Part shown: one piece after another, positions 43,502 through 51,414 of the stretch
How the letters are laid out: each line of letters begins with the position of its first letter
Numbering within the stretch: the stretch's first letter is position 1
Assembly (NCBI GenBank): GCA_947389015.1
Contig: CANDVA010000003.1
Coordinates: forward strand, 1-64,000
Reading direction: 5' to 3'
Length of the DNA: 64,000 nucleotides
Source of the DNA: an uncultured Clostridia bacterium
GTDB taxonomy: Bacteria; Bacillota; Clostridia; Oscillospirales; Ruminococcaceae
Translations under genes and position numbers: made by a program
Notes under the pieces: model-generated
What the model was told of the DNA's origin: nothing
Databases searched by the model: none
Seen by the model: only the letters and a program-made list of their open reading frames with translations

Positions 43502-44107
43502 ATGGCAGTAAATCGCGACCCGATTTTGAAAAAGTGCAGAAGTCTTGACATCAGCCCCGCTGTACTGGGCTATTCCGAGAACAAGAAGTCCAAGAGATTC
43601 CAGAAAGACGGCGCTCGCCGCAAAAAGGTATCCGAGTACGGACAGCAGCTCAAGGAGAAGCAGAAGCTGAAATTCGTTTACGGCGTTCTTGAAAAGCAGT
43701 TCTATCACTACTATGAGCTGGCTACCAAGGAAGAGGGTATCGCCGGTGAAAACCTGATCAGACTTCTCGAGAGCAGACTTGACAACATCGTTTTCAGAAT
43801 GGGTATGGCTACGACACGCCGCGAGGCTCGTCAGCTTGTAACTCACGGTCATTTCTGTGTGAACGGCAAGAGAGTTGATATCCCCTCTTACAGAGTTAAG
43901 GTAGGCGACACCGTTTCTCTCCGCGATAAGAGCAAGAAGAGCAAGAAGTTTGAGCAGATCGCAGAGGTTGCGGGCGGCAGACTTACTCCTATGTGGCTTG
44001 ACGTGGACAAGGAAAAGCAGGCGGCTAAGGTAACACGTTCTTTCCAGCGTGAGGATCTCGACTTCGAGATCGCAGAACACTTAATTATCGAGCTGTATTC
44101 TAAATAA
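43502..44107 (+). CDS. rpsD: 30S ribosomal protein S4
   Basis: This 201-aa primary 16S-binding protein has an S4 domain (LESRLDNIVFRMGMATTRRE, ARQLVTHGHFCVNGKRVDIP). The N terminus has a single cysteine instead of the zinc motif, so it is the zinc-free form. It lies between rpsK and rpoA as in Clostridia and proteobacteria, unlike Bacillus. ACGGAGG precedes the ATG. Confidence 0.98.
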   Translation: MAVNRDPILKKCRSLDISPAVLGYSENKKSKRFQKDGARRKKVSEYGQQLKEKQKLKFVYGVLEKQFYHYYELATKEEGIAGENLIRLLESRLDNIVFRMGMATTRREARQLVTHGHFCVNGKRVDIPSYRVKVGDTVSLRDKSKKSKKFEQIAEVAGGRLTPMWLDVDKEKQAAKVTRSFQREDLDFEIAEHLIIELYSK

Positions 44108-44209
44108 TAGCAGGCGGTCGTTCCCCGAGGTGCGGGCAAAGTCGATTTGCTTCGGAGTAATACGGGAGCGCTGTGATGCATACAGATATTTAGTGCAGTT
44201 ATTTTTAAT

Positions 44210-44240
44210 TCACGCACGGCGCGGTGTTTGCGCCGCGTGA
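44210..44240 (+). other. Strong hairpin in the rpsD-rpoA spacer
   Basis: TCACG-CGGCGC/GCGCCG-CGTGA encloses a 7-nt loop in the 287-bp spacer. A second hairpin (GGCAG/CTGCC, 44351-44365) precedes the rpoA ribosome binding site. No promoter is evident. This may be an attenuator or processing site. Confidence 0.5.
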
Positions 44241-44394
44241 TTTGCGTCAATACTTTATTGTATAAGACGCGGAGCGTGATTTAAAATTAACAGTGAATAC
44301 GGCGGGCTTGCGGCGTAAGCACAAGTCAATGCACAGGATAATTAACTAAAGGCAGTATCACTGCCGACGGAAAAGCTGGTGGGAGGGTTACCAA

Positions 44395-45354
44395 ATGCTT
44401 GAAAAAATCGAAAAGCTCAACATAGAGACCTCAAAGCTGAGGTCGGACGGAACTTATGGAATGTTCGTTCTGGATCCTCTCCAGAGCGGATATGGAAACA
44501 CTTTGGGCAACAGCCTGAGACGTGTGTTACTCTCCTCATTGCCGGGAGTTGCGGCGACGTCGGTGAAGATCGACGGCGTTCAGCACGAGTTTTCCACCAT
44601 TCCCGGTGTTAAAGAAGACGTTACTGAAATAATTCTTAATATCAAGGGACTGAGAGCGAAGATGTACGGCGAGGCTCCCAAGACCATCTACATCGAGGCC
44701 GAGGGCGAATGCGAGGTCACCGCGGGCGATATCAAGACCGATTCCGAGGTCGAGATACTTGATCCGGGCATGCACATCGCGACGCTCGGCGCGGGCGCTA
44801 AGCTGTATATGGACATCACGCTCGACAGGGGCAGAGGCTATGTTGCGGCGGAGCAGAATAAATCTCAGCTCCAGCCCGTGATCGGCGTCATACCGATCGA
44901 CAGCATTTATACTCCCGTTCTGAAGTGCAACTACACCGTTGAAAATACGCGTGTGGGTCAGAGGACAGACTACGAAAAGCTCATCATAGAAATATGGACA
45001 GACGGTACGATCTCCGCTAAGGAAGCCGTTTCCTATGCGGCGAAGATCCTTATTGAAAGACTTCAGCTTTTTGCGGAGCTCTCCGACGAGACAAATCCGC
45101 AGGAGCTTATGGAGACAAAGGAAGAAAGCCGCAAGGACAAGGTTCTCGAGATGACTATCGAGGAGCTCGAGCTGTCGGTGCGTTCGTTCAACTGCTTAAA
45201 GAGAGCGGGAATAAACACCGTCGAGGATCTCGTAAACAAGTCGCCTGAGGATATGATGAAGGTGAGAAACCTCGGTAAGAAATCCTTTGACGAGGTCAAG
45301 GCTAAGCTTCAGTCACTCGGCTGCGACCTTATGAGTTCTGAGGAAAACAATTGA
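44395..45354 (+). CDS. rpoA: RNA polymerase subunit alpha
   Basis: The 319-aa protein has an N-terminal dimerisation domain ([39 protein letters not shown]) and a C-terminal domain binding UP elements and activators ([40 protein letters not shown]). GGGAGGG precedes the ATG. It follows rpsD after a structured spacer and precedes rplQ. Confidence 0.98.
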   Translation: MLEKIEKLNIETSKLRSDGTYGMFVLDPLQSGYGNTLGNSLRRVLLSSLPGVAATSVKIDGVQHEFSTIPGVKEDVTEIILNIKGLRAKMYGEAPKTIYIEAEGECEVTAGDIKTDSEVEILDPGMHIATLGAGAKLYMDITLDRGRGYVAAEQNKSQLQPVIGVIPIDSIYTPVLKCNYTVENTRVGQRTDYEKLIIEIWTDGTISAKEAVSYAAKILIERLQLFAELSDETNPQELMETKEESRKDKVLEMTIEELELSVRSFNCLKRAGINTVEDLVNKSPEDMMKVRNLGKKSFDEVKAKLQSLGCDLMSSEENN

Positions 45355-45424
45355 TCGGCGCAGTCTCCCTTGCTCGGGGGACGGGCGCAATGTAAGATAA
45401 ATTCTACCGAAAGGAGAAAATAAA

Positions 45425-45775
45425 ATGCCAGGTTCAAGAAAGCTGGGCAGATCCAGCGACCACAGAAAAGCAATGCTCAGAGGCATGGTCACTTTTCTGT
45501 TTGAAAACGGAAAGATCGAAACTACCGTGACCCGCGCTAAGGAAGTTCGCGCGGAGGCGGAGAAAATGATCACCTTAAGTAAGGTAAACACGCTTCACAC
45601 AAAGCGTCAGGTGTTCTCATACATCACCAAGGAGGATGTTGCGAAGAAGCTGTTTGACGATACCGCGGAGGGCAAGTACGCTTCCCGAAACAGCGGTTAC
45701 ACCAGAATTTACAAGCTCGGTCCGCGCCGCGGTGATGCTGCGGAAATGGCGATCATTGAGCTTATCCGCGATTGA
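45425..45775 (+). CDS. rplQ: 50S ribosomal protein L17
   Basis: This 116-aa protein at the tunnel exit starts with [20 protein letters not shown] and ends [28 protein letters not shown]. It is the last gene of the supercluster. AAAGGAG precedes the ATG and a terminator follows. Confidence 0.98.
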   Translation: MPGSRKLGRSSDHRKAMLRGMVTFLFENGKIETTVTRAKEVRAEAEKMITLSKVNTLHTKRQVFSYITKEDVAKKLFDDTAEGKYASRNSGYTRIYKLGPRRGDAAEMAIIELIRD

Positions 45776-45789
45776 TCTTTATAACATTT

Positions 45790-45818
45790 TCCCTCCCGCT
45801 TTCGGGAGGGATTTTTAT
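45790..45818 (+). terminator. Terminator of the S10-spc-alpha supercluster
   Basis: CCCTCCCG/CGGGAGGG with a CTTT loop is followed by ATTTTTATT. Confidence 0.9.
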
Positions 45819-45849
45819 TCGTAACTTGTCCGCTTTTTTCAAAAACCCC

Positions 45850-45878
45850 TTGACAAATTTCGGTGAATGTGATATAAT
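45850..45878 (+). promoter_or_regulatory. Promoter of tRNA-Ala
   Basis: TTGACA (45850-45855), a 17-bp spacer and TATAAT (45873-45878): exact consensus. Confidence 0.9.
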
Positions 45879-45904
45879 TGTAACGTTGAAAGTACATTTG
45901 TTAT

Positions 45905-45980
45905 GGGGGTATAGCTCAGTTGGGAGAGCGCTTGCTTCGCATGTAAGAGGTCAGGGGTTCGAATCCCCTTATCTCCACCA
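45905..45980 (+). tRNA. tRNA-Ala (anticodon CGC)
   Basis: This 76-nt cloverleaf has a GGGGGTA/TATCTCC acceptor with two G-T pairs, anticodon loop TTCGCAT giving CGC (codon GCG), GGTTCGAATCC T-arm and encoded CCA. The CGC anticodon is a rarer alanine isoacceptor. Its CCA end is part of the following long hairpin. Confidence 0.93.
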
Positions 45981-46023
45981 TACAAAACTCCCCTTGCTCT
46001 GGCAAGGGGAGTTTTGTATGGTG
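45976..46023 (+). terminator. 22-bp perfect hairpin including the tRNA CCA end
   Basis: Bases 45976-45997 are perfectly complementary to 46002-46023 around a TCTG loop. The left arm begins inside the tRNA-Ala 3' end (CACCA). The right arm contains TTTTG but no long T-run, so it is a terminator or processing structure of unusual length. Confidence 0.75.
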
Positions 46024-46135
46024 CGATTTTTTCTCATGAATTGCCTTGATGGAAATTCGATTTTGTTCGCTTTGCGGTCAAAGTTTCCGAGAAATCGCGC
46101 CGCGCTCCTTTCGTATAATGTGGTCAGGAGGAAAA

Positions 46136-46627
46136 ATGAAACGTATAGCGAAATTTGAAAAAGTGTCATTAAATCAATGGCGTCGGGGATATTCTGGAGC
46201 AGACGCGGAGCGTGTTTATGAGAATATTGTCTTGCCGAAACGGGCAACGTCGGGTTCGGCGGGGTATGACTTTTTCGCGCCGTTCGATATAGAGCTTAAG
46301 GCGGGCGAGACTGTAAAAGTGCCGACGGGTGTGCGTGTTAAAATAGCCGACGGGTGGCTCTTGTCGCTTTATCCACGCAGCGGATTGGGCTTCAAGTTCC
46401 GTTTGCAGCTCGACAATACCGTCGGGATAATCGACAGCGACTACTATTTCTCCGACAATGAGGGGCACATCTTCGCCAAGCTCACCAACGACAGTAAGGA
46501 GGGCAAGACGGTCACGATCTCCGCGGGTACGGGATTTATGCAGGGAATATTTACCGAGTACGGCATTACCGAGGACGATGACGCGGACGGCGTCCGCAAC
46601 GGCGGTTTCGGAAGCACCACGAAATAA
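46136..46627 (+). CDS. dut: dUTP diphosphatase
   Basis: It hydrolyses dUTP to dUMP and PPi, keeping uracil out of DNA. The 163-aa protein shows the five trimeric dUTPase motifs: GSAGYDFFAP, PRSGLGFK, NTVGIIDSDYY, GTGFMQGIF and RNGGFGSTTK. ATG 46136 follows CAGGAGG. It is downstream of tRNA-Ala and may have its own promoter (TTGCGG...TATAAT, 46071-46118, poor spacing). Confidence 0.95.
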   Translation: MKRIAKFEKVSLNQWRRGYSGADAERVYENIVLPKRATSGSAGYDFFAPFDIELKAGETVKVPTGVRVKIADGWLLSLYPRSGLGFKFRLQLDNTVGIIDSDYYFSDNEGHIFAKLTNDSKEGKTVTISAGTGFMQGIFTEYGITEDDDADGVRNGGFGSTTK

Positions 46628-46634
46628 TAACGAG

Positions 46635-46664
46635 CCCCCGAATAAAATTTTCGGGGGTATTTAT
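46635..46664 (+). terminator. Terminator of dut
   Basis: CCCCCGAA/TTCGGGGG with a 7-nt loop is followed by TATTTAT. It lies between dut and the convergent nth. Confidence 0.75.
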
Positions 46665-46665
46665 G

Positions 46666-47307
46666 TTATTTCGGTTTATTTTTGCCGTATTCCGCGCAAA
46701 TTGCCGACAGCGTACATTCCGCGCACTTAGGAGATCTAGCGGTACATACTCCTCTGCCGTGCCATACGAGGCGGTGACAGAAGTATAAGCCCTCCTCGGG
46801 CGGAATTATCGCGCGGAGCTGCTTCTCCACCTGCGCCGCGTCCTTTCCCTGCGACAAGCCCAGCCTGTTCGTGAGTCGTATAACGTGCGTATCGCATACC
46901 ATTGCGGGCTTTCCGTACAGGTCGCCGACTATAAGATTCGCAGTCTTGCGCCCTACTCCGGGGAGCTTTACAAGCTCCGCGATAGTATCGGGGACTTTGC
47001 CGCCGTGAACGTCGCGCAGAACGCGGCACATCTCAACGATATCCTGCGCCTTGGTGTGGTACAGTCCGCAGGATTTTATGTACTCCTCCACCTCGGAGAC
47101 CTCCGCTTCGGCGAACGCGTCAACGCTCGGGAAACACTCAAACAGCGCGGGGGTCACAAGGTTTACGCGCTTGTCGGTACACTGTGCGGAGAGCCTTGTC
47201 GCGATAAGCAGCTCGTGCGGCTTGGCGTACAATAACGCGCACTTTACCTCGGGATATTCCTGTTTAAGCAGCTCGATCACTTGAGCTGCCTTTTGTTTTT
47301 TCGTCAT
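46666..47307 (-). CDS. nth: Endonuclease III
   Basis: This DNA glycosylase/AP lyase removes oxidised pyrimidines. The 213-aa protein has the helix-hairpin-helix LPGVGRKTANLI with catalytic Lys121, the catalytic Asp139 in VCDTHV and a [4Fe-4S] site C187-X6-C194-X2-C197-X5-C203. The start overlaps the upstream gene's stop (ATGA), so it is the last gene of the metG-to-nth operon. Confidence 0.96.
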   Translation of the reverse strand: MTKKQKAAQVIELLKQEYPEVKCALLYAKPHELLIATRLSAQCTDKRVNLVTPALFECFPSVDAFAEAEVSEVEEYIKSCGLYHTKAQDIVEMCRVLRDVHGGKVPDTIAELVKLPGVGRKTANLIVGDLYGKPAMVCDTHVIRLTNRLGLSQGKDAAQVEKQLRAIIPPEEGLYFCHRLVWHGRGVCTARSPKCAECTLSAICAEYGKNKPK

Positions 47308-48269
47308 TGGTTCTCATCGTCCTCTGTCGACTCGGGCAGTCTTGACGCCCGTATTTTCAGTATATTTCTGTCTTCGACCTGTAAAACGGCCAGCATTACG
47401 CCCTCGTATTCCACGGTGGGCGGCATCGGAGCCGTGCCCTCGGGAATATATCCGAGCTTGTCGGTTACAAAACCCGATATCGTCTCATACTCGTGATCCT
47501 CCGGCAATTCAATGCCGAACAATCCGAACACCTCTTCGGGATCCGCTTCACCCGCGGCGTCGTAAGTATCATCGTCGATTTTTGTGATAAGCTGCTTTTC
47601 GTCGTCGTATTCGTCCTGAATATTGCCCATTACCGCCTCGATGAGGTCCTCGAGCGTGACTATGCCCGCCGTTCCGCCGTACTCGTCGACTACCACTGCC
47701 ATTCCCGATTTCATCTCGGTGAGCGTCTTGAAAACGTCGGGGCAGGAGCAGGACTCGGGAACATAGCTAACGTCGCGCAGGAAGTCGCCGATCTTAAAAT
47801 CGGACAAATCGGTCTTTCCGATAAGGCATAACAAGTCTTTGACTATGATTATCCCAACGATCTTGTCAATGCTCTCTTCATATGCGGGTATTCTCGAAAA
47901 TCCCAGATCGAGCGCCAGATATATAAGATCGTCCAGCGTTATTGAATTTACATCCACGCCCACAATATTTGTGCGGTGGGTCATAACGTCAGCGGCGGTG
48001 AGGTTGTCGAACTCGAAGATGTTGTTTATCATCTGCGCCGAGTTCTCCTCGATGCCGTCCTCGTCGTCGTCACTGGCGAGCGCGTCCACAAGGTCGCGTA
48101 CCTCGTCCTCCGTAACGTCGGCGTAATTCGCGCCGAGCGCCGATTTCAACAGCGCCGTAAGCCCCTTGTTAAGCCAGATCAGCGGTGCCAAAAGCACCTT
48201 TCCGACCTTGTGGTCGTTATGATCGTTTTCCTGTTTTTCGCCAATACTTCGACTGCCGTCAGTATCCAT
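47304..48269 (-). CDS. CBS/CorC-HlyC domain protein lacking DUF21
   Basis: The 321-aa protein has two CBS repeats (VMTHRTNIVGVDVNSITLDD, FSRIPAYEESIDKIVGIIIV, then VDEYGGTAGIVTLEDLIEAV) and a C-terminal CorC_HlyC FAD-like domain (GFVTDKLGYIPEGT). It lacks the three-helix DUF21 membrane domain of classical hemolysin-C/CorC transporters; only a weakly hydrophobic N-terminal segment (KVLLAPLIWLNKGLTALLKS) is present. It may be a soluble or peripheral regulator of Mg/Co homeostasis; that is family inference. GGAGG precedes the ATG. Confidence 0.85.
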   Translation of the reverse strand: MDTDGSRSIGEKQENDHNDHKVGKVLLAPLIWLNKGLTALLKSALGANYADVTEDEVRDLVDALASDDDEDGIEENSAQMINNIFEFDNLTAADVMTHRTNIVGVDVNSITLDDLIYLALDLGFSRIPAYEESIDKIVGIIIVKDLLCLIGKTDLSDFKIGDFLRDVSYVPESCSCPDVFKTLTEMKSGMAVVVDEYGGTAGIVTLEDLIEAVMGNIQDEYDDEKQLITKIDDDTYDAAGEADPEEVFGLFGIELPEDHEYETISGFVTDKLGYIPEGTAPMPPTVEYEGVMLAVLQVEDRNILKIRASRLPESTEDDENQ

Positions 48270-48286
48270 AAATCCTCCGTTAAAAA

Positions 48287-48736
48287 TTATAAATTCAAGC
48301 CCATATTCTCGTCATTGGGAGCAAATCCCAGCGCCGTATAAAGCGGTCTGCCGTTTTCGGTCGCGTCGAGAGAAACGTAACTGACCTTGCGCTCCCTTGC
48401 CTCGTCGAGCAGCATTGTCACCATTTGCCGCGCGATACCCCGCCGGCGATAATCCGCTTTGGTGTAGACATTCATTATGTGAGCGCGCTTTCCTATCGGG
48501 TGATCGTATGTCGGCATAAGATTGATGTAGCAAATCGTTGCGCAGCCGACAGCCTTTTCGCCGTCAAACGCGAACACGGTGGTCTGGTCGCCGTTTTTGA
48601 AAAACTCCTCGGAAAGCCGCGTGAACTCTCCCTCAAACTCCGATTCGGGCTTGTTGTAAATTCCGCAAAGCAACTCAACGCGAAGCCTTATAAAGTCCCC
48701 AATGTGCTTTGGGGCTGCCTTTTCATATGTTATCAT
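48287..48736 (-). CDS. GNAT-family N-acetyltransferase
   Basis: The 149-aa acetyl-CoA-dependent acetyltransferase has motif A near HIMNVYTKADYRRRGIARQM (RRGIA for CoA pyrophosphate) and a C-terminal LDATENGRPLYTALGF segment. The acceptor substrate is unknown. AAAGGAACG precedes the ATG. It is part of the minus-strand operon with tatD and nth. Confidence 0.88.
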   Translation of the reverse strand: MITYEKAAPKHIGDFIRLRVELLCGIYNKPESEFEGEFTRLSEEFFKNGDQTTVFAFDGEKAVGCATICYINLMPTYDHPIGKRAHIMNVYTKADYRRRGIARQMVTMLLDEARERKVSYVSLDATENGRPLYTALGFAPNDENMGLNL

Positions 48737-48748
48737 TTGTCGTTCCTT

Positions 48749-49522
48749 TTATCCGAATTCCCGAAGAAATCTCATATATCTTATCAACAGAATCGATTTC
48801 CACCAATTTTCCGCCAAGGTAAATTCCTTATAATCGTTGTACCACGCCCATGGTACGGTATATGAGCCGTCGTCAAGCTGATTTTCGGCGAGCAGCCCGC
48901 ATTCCTTTTCCACAAGCTCCTTGTTGTCCTCATAGAACATACTCTCCCTGCTGTTGATAAACATAGAGGGACGGGATACATACTCGGTTTTCCACTTTTC
49001 GGTATCGCGACATATAACACTGTTGACGTTTTCTTTAAGCTTTTCCGCGAACTCGCGCATATCCACAAGCACCAAACCCGTTTCCGTGAGATATTCATAC
49101 AATCTCAAAAAACCGTGAGCGATATAATCGTCGTTGACGGGCGTTTTGGAAACAAACCAATCGTATGCTTGTTTCGCTATCTCCACCGCCTTTTTATGCA
49201 GCCCGCTGTCCTTATCCGCGAATTTCAGGATAAATCCCGCGAGATGGGCGGTCGGATTGTAGCTGAAGTCCTCCTCACGGTTTTCGGAGTAGCTCCACCA
49301 AACCGCGTGAGGGTGATCGTCGTTTGATTTTACGGTATTCAGCCATTGGTTATGCTTTTCCGAGAAATCCGCGCCGCTGTCAAGGTAGCGAAGGATCCCC
49401 CCGATGATCGGGTGAGAGCCGTCCTCAAAGTGATAGCGCCAAAGCGAAAGATCAACGGGACGCGCGTTGCGGTAAACGAACCCGCGCGCTTTCTCAAAAA
49501 TTTCGTCAAAACTGCTCATCAT
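48749..49522 (-). CDS. Unknown protein, alpha/alpha-toroid-like
   Basis: The 257-aa protein is rich in Trp and aromatic residues, with repeats of helix pairs (YLDSGADFSEKHNQWLNTVK, PTAHLAGFILKFADKDSGLH, GFLRLYEYLTETGLVLVDMR, LDDGSYTVPWAWYNDYKEFT). The pattern suggests an alpha/alpha-toroid of the prenyltransferase/terpene-cyclase or glycosidase type, without a DxDD motif that I can see. No function is assigned. It overlaps the end of tatD by 17 bases. Confidence 0.65.
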   Translation of the reverse strand: MMSSFDEIFEKARGFVYRNARPVDLSLWRYHFEDGSHPIIGGILRYLDSGADFSEKHNQWLNTVKSNDDHPHAVWWSYSENREEDFSYNPTAHLAGFILKFADKDSGLHKKAVEIAKQAYDWFVSKTPVNDDYIAHGFLRLYEYLTETGLVLVDMREFAEKLKENVNSVICRDTEKWKTEYVSRPSMFINSRESMFYEDNKELVEKECGLLAENQLDDGSYTVPWAWYNDYKEFTLAENWWKSILLIRYMRFLREFG

Positions 49523-50291
49523 AGTTTTCCTTTCCGAAAAACAGCCTTTCCCCGTTTCTTCTCGCGATATCTATCATTTCCTCCGTGGAAACGCCCTTTA
49601 TCTCCGCCATTTTTGCGGCGGTGAACGCGATCATTGAACTGTCGGAGCGCTCTCCCCTGTGAGGAACGGGCGCCATATACGGACAGTCGGTCTCAAGCAG
49701 CAGTCTGTCTATCGGCGTTTCCGCGCAGGCAGCCCAAGCCTTTTTGGAGTTCTTGAACGTGAGCACTCCCGTAAACCCGATATACATTCCGAGCTTTACG
49801 ACCTCCCGCGCGGTCTCGGCGCTGCCCGAAAAGCAGTGGAGCACTCCGCGCGGCTTATATTCTTTCAGTATCTCCATAGTATCCGCCGACGCGTCGCGCG
49901 AATGGATAATTACGGGCATATCGAACCTTTCCGCCATTTCGAGCTGTTTTACAAAGACTTCGCGCTGTATATCGCGCGGCGGCTCGGGATAATGATAGTC
50001 AAGACCTATCTCCCCCAGAGCGACCACTTTTTTATGTGTCAAAAGCTTCTCCAGCGAGCTCATCCAGTAGTCGGGAAGAGAGGCGGCGTGTTCGGGGTGG
50101 ATTCCCGCCGCCGCGTAAATATAGTCGTAACGCTCCGCAAGCTCGATCTCCTCTATACTTGACGGGATATCGCAGCCGACGGCGAGAACGCGTCCGACAT
50201 TTTTGCTCGGCAACTCGGCGAGAATTTTCTCCAGATCCTCGCCGAAGTCCTCTTTCATGTAATGAGCGTGCGTGTCAAATATATTGCCCAT
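49506..50291 (-). CDS. tatD: TatD-family metal-dependent nuclease
   Basis: The 261-aa TIM-barrel hydrolase has the metal ligands of the family: HAHY near the N terminus (FDTHAHYMKED), Glu in LGEIGLDYHYPEP, His in VIIHSRDAS, His in VLHCFSGSAE and Asp in LLETDCPYMAP. Members are 3'-5' DNA/RNA exonucleases or D-tyrosyl-tRNA hydrolase-like. Linkage to metG is common in Firmicutes. GGAGCGG precedes the ATG, which abuts the previous stop. Confidence 0.93.
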   Translation of the reverse strand: MGNIFDTHAHYMKEDFGEDLEKILAELPSKNVGRVLAVGCDIPSSIEEIELAERYDYIYAAAGIHPEHAASLPDYWMSSLEKLLTHKKVVALGEIGLDYHYPEPPRDIQREVFVKQLEMAERFDMPVIIHSRDASADTMEILKEYKPRGVLHCFSGSAETAREVVKLGMYIGFTGVLTFKNSKKAWAACAETPIDRLLLETDCPYMAPVPHRGERSDSSMIAFTAAKMAEIKGVSTEEMIDIARRNGERLFFGKENYDEQF

Positions 50292-50939
50292 TTACGCCGC
50301 TCCGTTAAAATACGCTTCGAGAACGAGCTGCTTGGTCTCGTAGCTCTCCAGCGGCAGACGGCCGCGTCCGCCGAACAGCTTTTCGGTGTCGCCGAACGCC
50401 GAAAGAAATGAACGCTCGAGCATTCCCGCCTTGTCCTCGCCATCAATGCTTACGCAGTCAAAGAACATCAGCAGACGCGCGGCGGTCTCGTCGGGCTGCC
50501 AGTATTCCGCGGTATTTTCCTCGGCGGCGGAGTTGCCGTATAACTGCCGCAATTGAGCGAGCAGCTCCTCGGCGTACATCTTCGCGCCTACGCTCGGTAC
50601 GTTCCCCGAAAGCACCTCGCCCTGCTTTACGAACATCGCACGGATAATGTGGCTCACTCCTTTAGTCATGCGTTCCTCAAGAGTTGCGGGCGCGCCCTGC
50701 TCATCTACCTTCGCGACCATATCCTCGGTGTTCTCTTTATGCGTGAGGTTATTGTCGGCGGTCTGCTTCTGCGCCGACTTCTTGGTATACGCGGGCGTAA
50801 AGGCGGCTTCGGATTTCACAAAGCTGTCGGTATGCTCCGTGGCGAGAGTACTGGTTTTCGTCTCCGTGCGCTGCGTCGACGTTTTGGTAAGCGTCGTTTG
50901 GTTTACCGAACCTATGTCAGCTATTCTTGAAATATCCAT
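50292..50939 (-). CDS. Unknown protein, Thr/Lys-rich N terminus
   Basis: The 215-aa protein has a disordered Thr/Ser/Lys-rich N-terminal third (TTLTKTSTQRTETKTSTLAT) and a helical C-terminal part (HIIRAMFVKQGEVLSGNVPS, FLSAFGDTEKLFGGRGRLPL, ESYETKQLVLEAYF). The ESYETKQLV ending resembles small proteins encoded near flagellar genes in other bacteria, but I cannot assign a family. No signal peptide. GGGGGAA precedes the ATG. Confidence 0.65.
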   Translation of the reverse strand: MDISRIADIGSVNQTTLTKTSTQRTETKTSTLATEHTDSFVKSEAAFTPAYTKKSAQKQTADNNLTHKENTEDMVAKVDEQGAPATLEERMTKGVSHIIRAMFVKQGEVLSGNVPSVGAKMYAEELLAQLRQLYGNSAAEENTAEYWQPDETAARLLMFFDCVSIDGEDKAGMLERSFLSAFGDTEKLFGGRGRLPLESYETKQLVLEAYFNGAA

Positions 50940-50974
50940 ACTTCTTTTCCCCCTTCCATGGGTAGCCGTATATC

Positions 50975-51397
50975 TTATACCATAAAGTGATCGTCATGAT
51001 CGTCGCTGCAAAGCTCGTCGTCGTGGTCGTGCGGCTGAAATCCCATAATATCTCTGCCGCGGGTGCCGTATCTGTCGCGCTGTGTATCAACGTATTTTTC
51101 GAGAATATCCATAAATTCCCGAGGCTTTTTGATCGACTTTATCTCTTTTACGGGAGTGTCAACGTCCTTGCAGTTGATTATCACCGTTCCGCAGCCGACT
51201 ATTCTCTGTCCGAGCGGCAGACGCAGACTTTTGTCGAGAACGCGGTATAGTTCCACCTCGTCCTCGGTAATGTTCAGAAAACCCTTGCGGGTTATCAGCT
51301 TCTTTTCCGTCAATATATATCGCGTGAACGACCACGGGAGACCCAGAAACGTCCGCTTCTTGTCCGTCCACACCTGTCCGGGAACAGGCTTCGCCAT
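50975..51397 (-). CDS. PH-like domain protein (bPH2 type)
   Basis: The 140-aa protein fits the short bacterial PH fold (RYILTEKKLITRKGFLNITE, DEVELYRVLDKSLRLPLGQR, GCGTVIINCKDVDTPVKEIK). It ends with a His/Asp-rich tail (QPHDHDDELCSDDHDDHFMV), possibly metal binding. Function unknown. It is 17 bp downstream of metG. AAAGGGGCG precedes the ATG. Confidence 0.75.
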   Translation of the reverse strand: MAKPVPGQVWTDKKRTFLGLPWSFTRYILTEKKLITRKGFLNITEDEVELYRVLDKSLRLPLGQRIVGCGTVIINCKDVDTPVKEIKSIKKPREFMDILEKYVDTQRDRYGTRGRDIMGFQPHDHDDELCSDDHDDHFMV

Positions 51398-51414
51398 ACT
51401 TTATCGCCCCTTTC

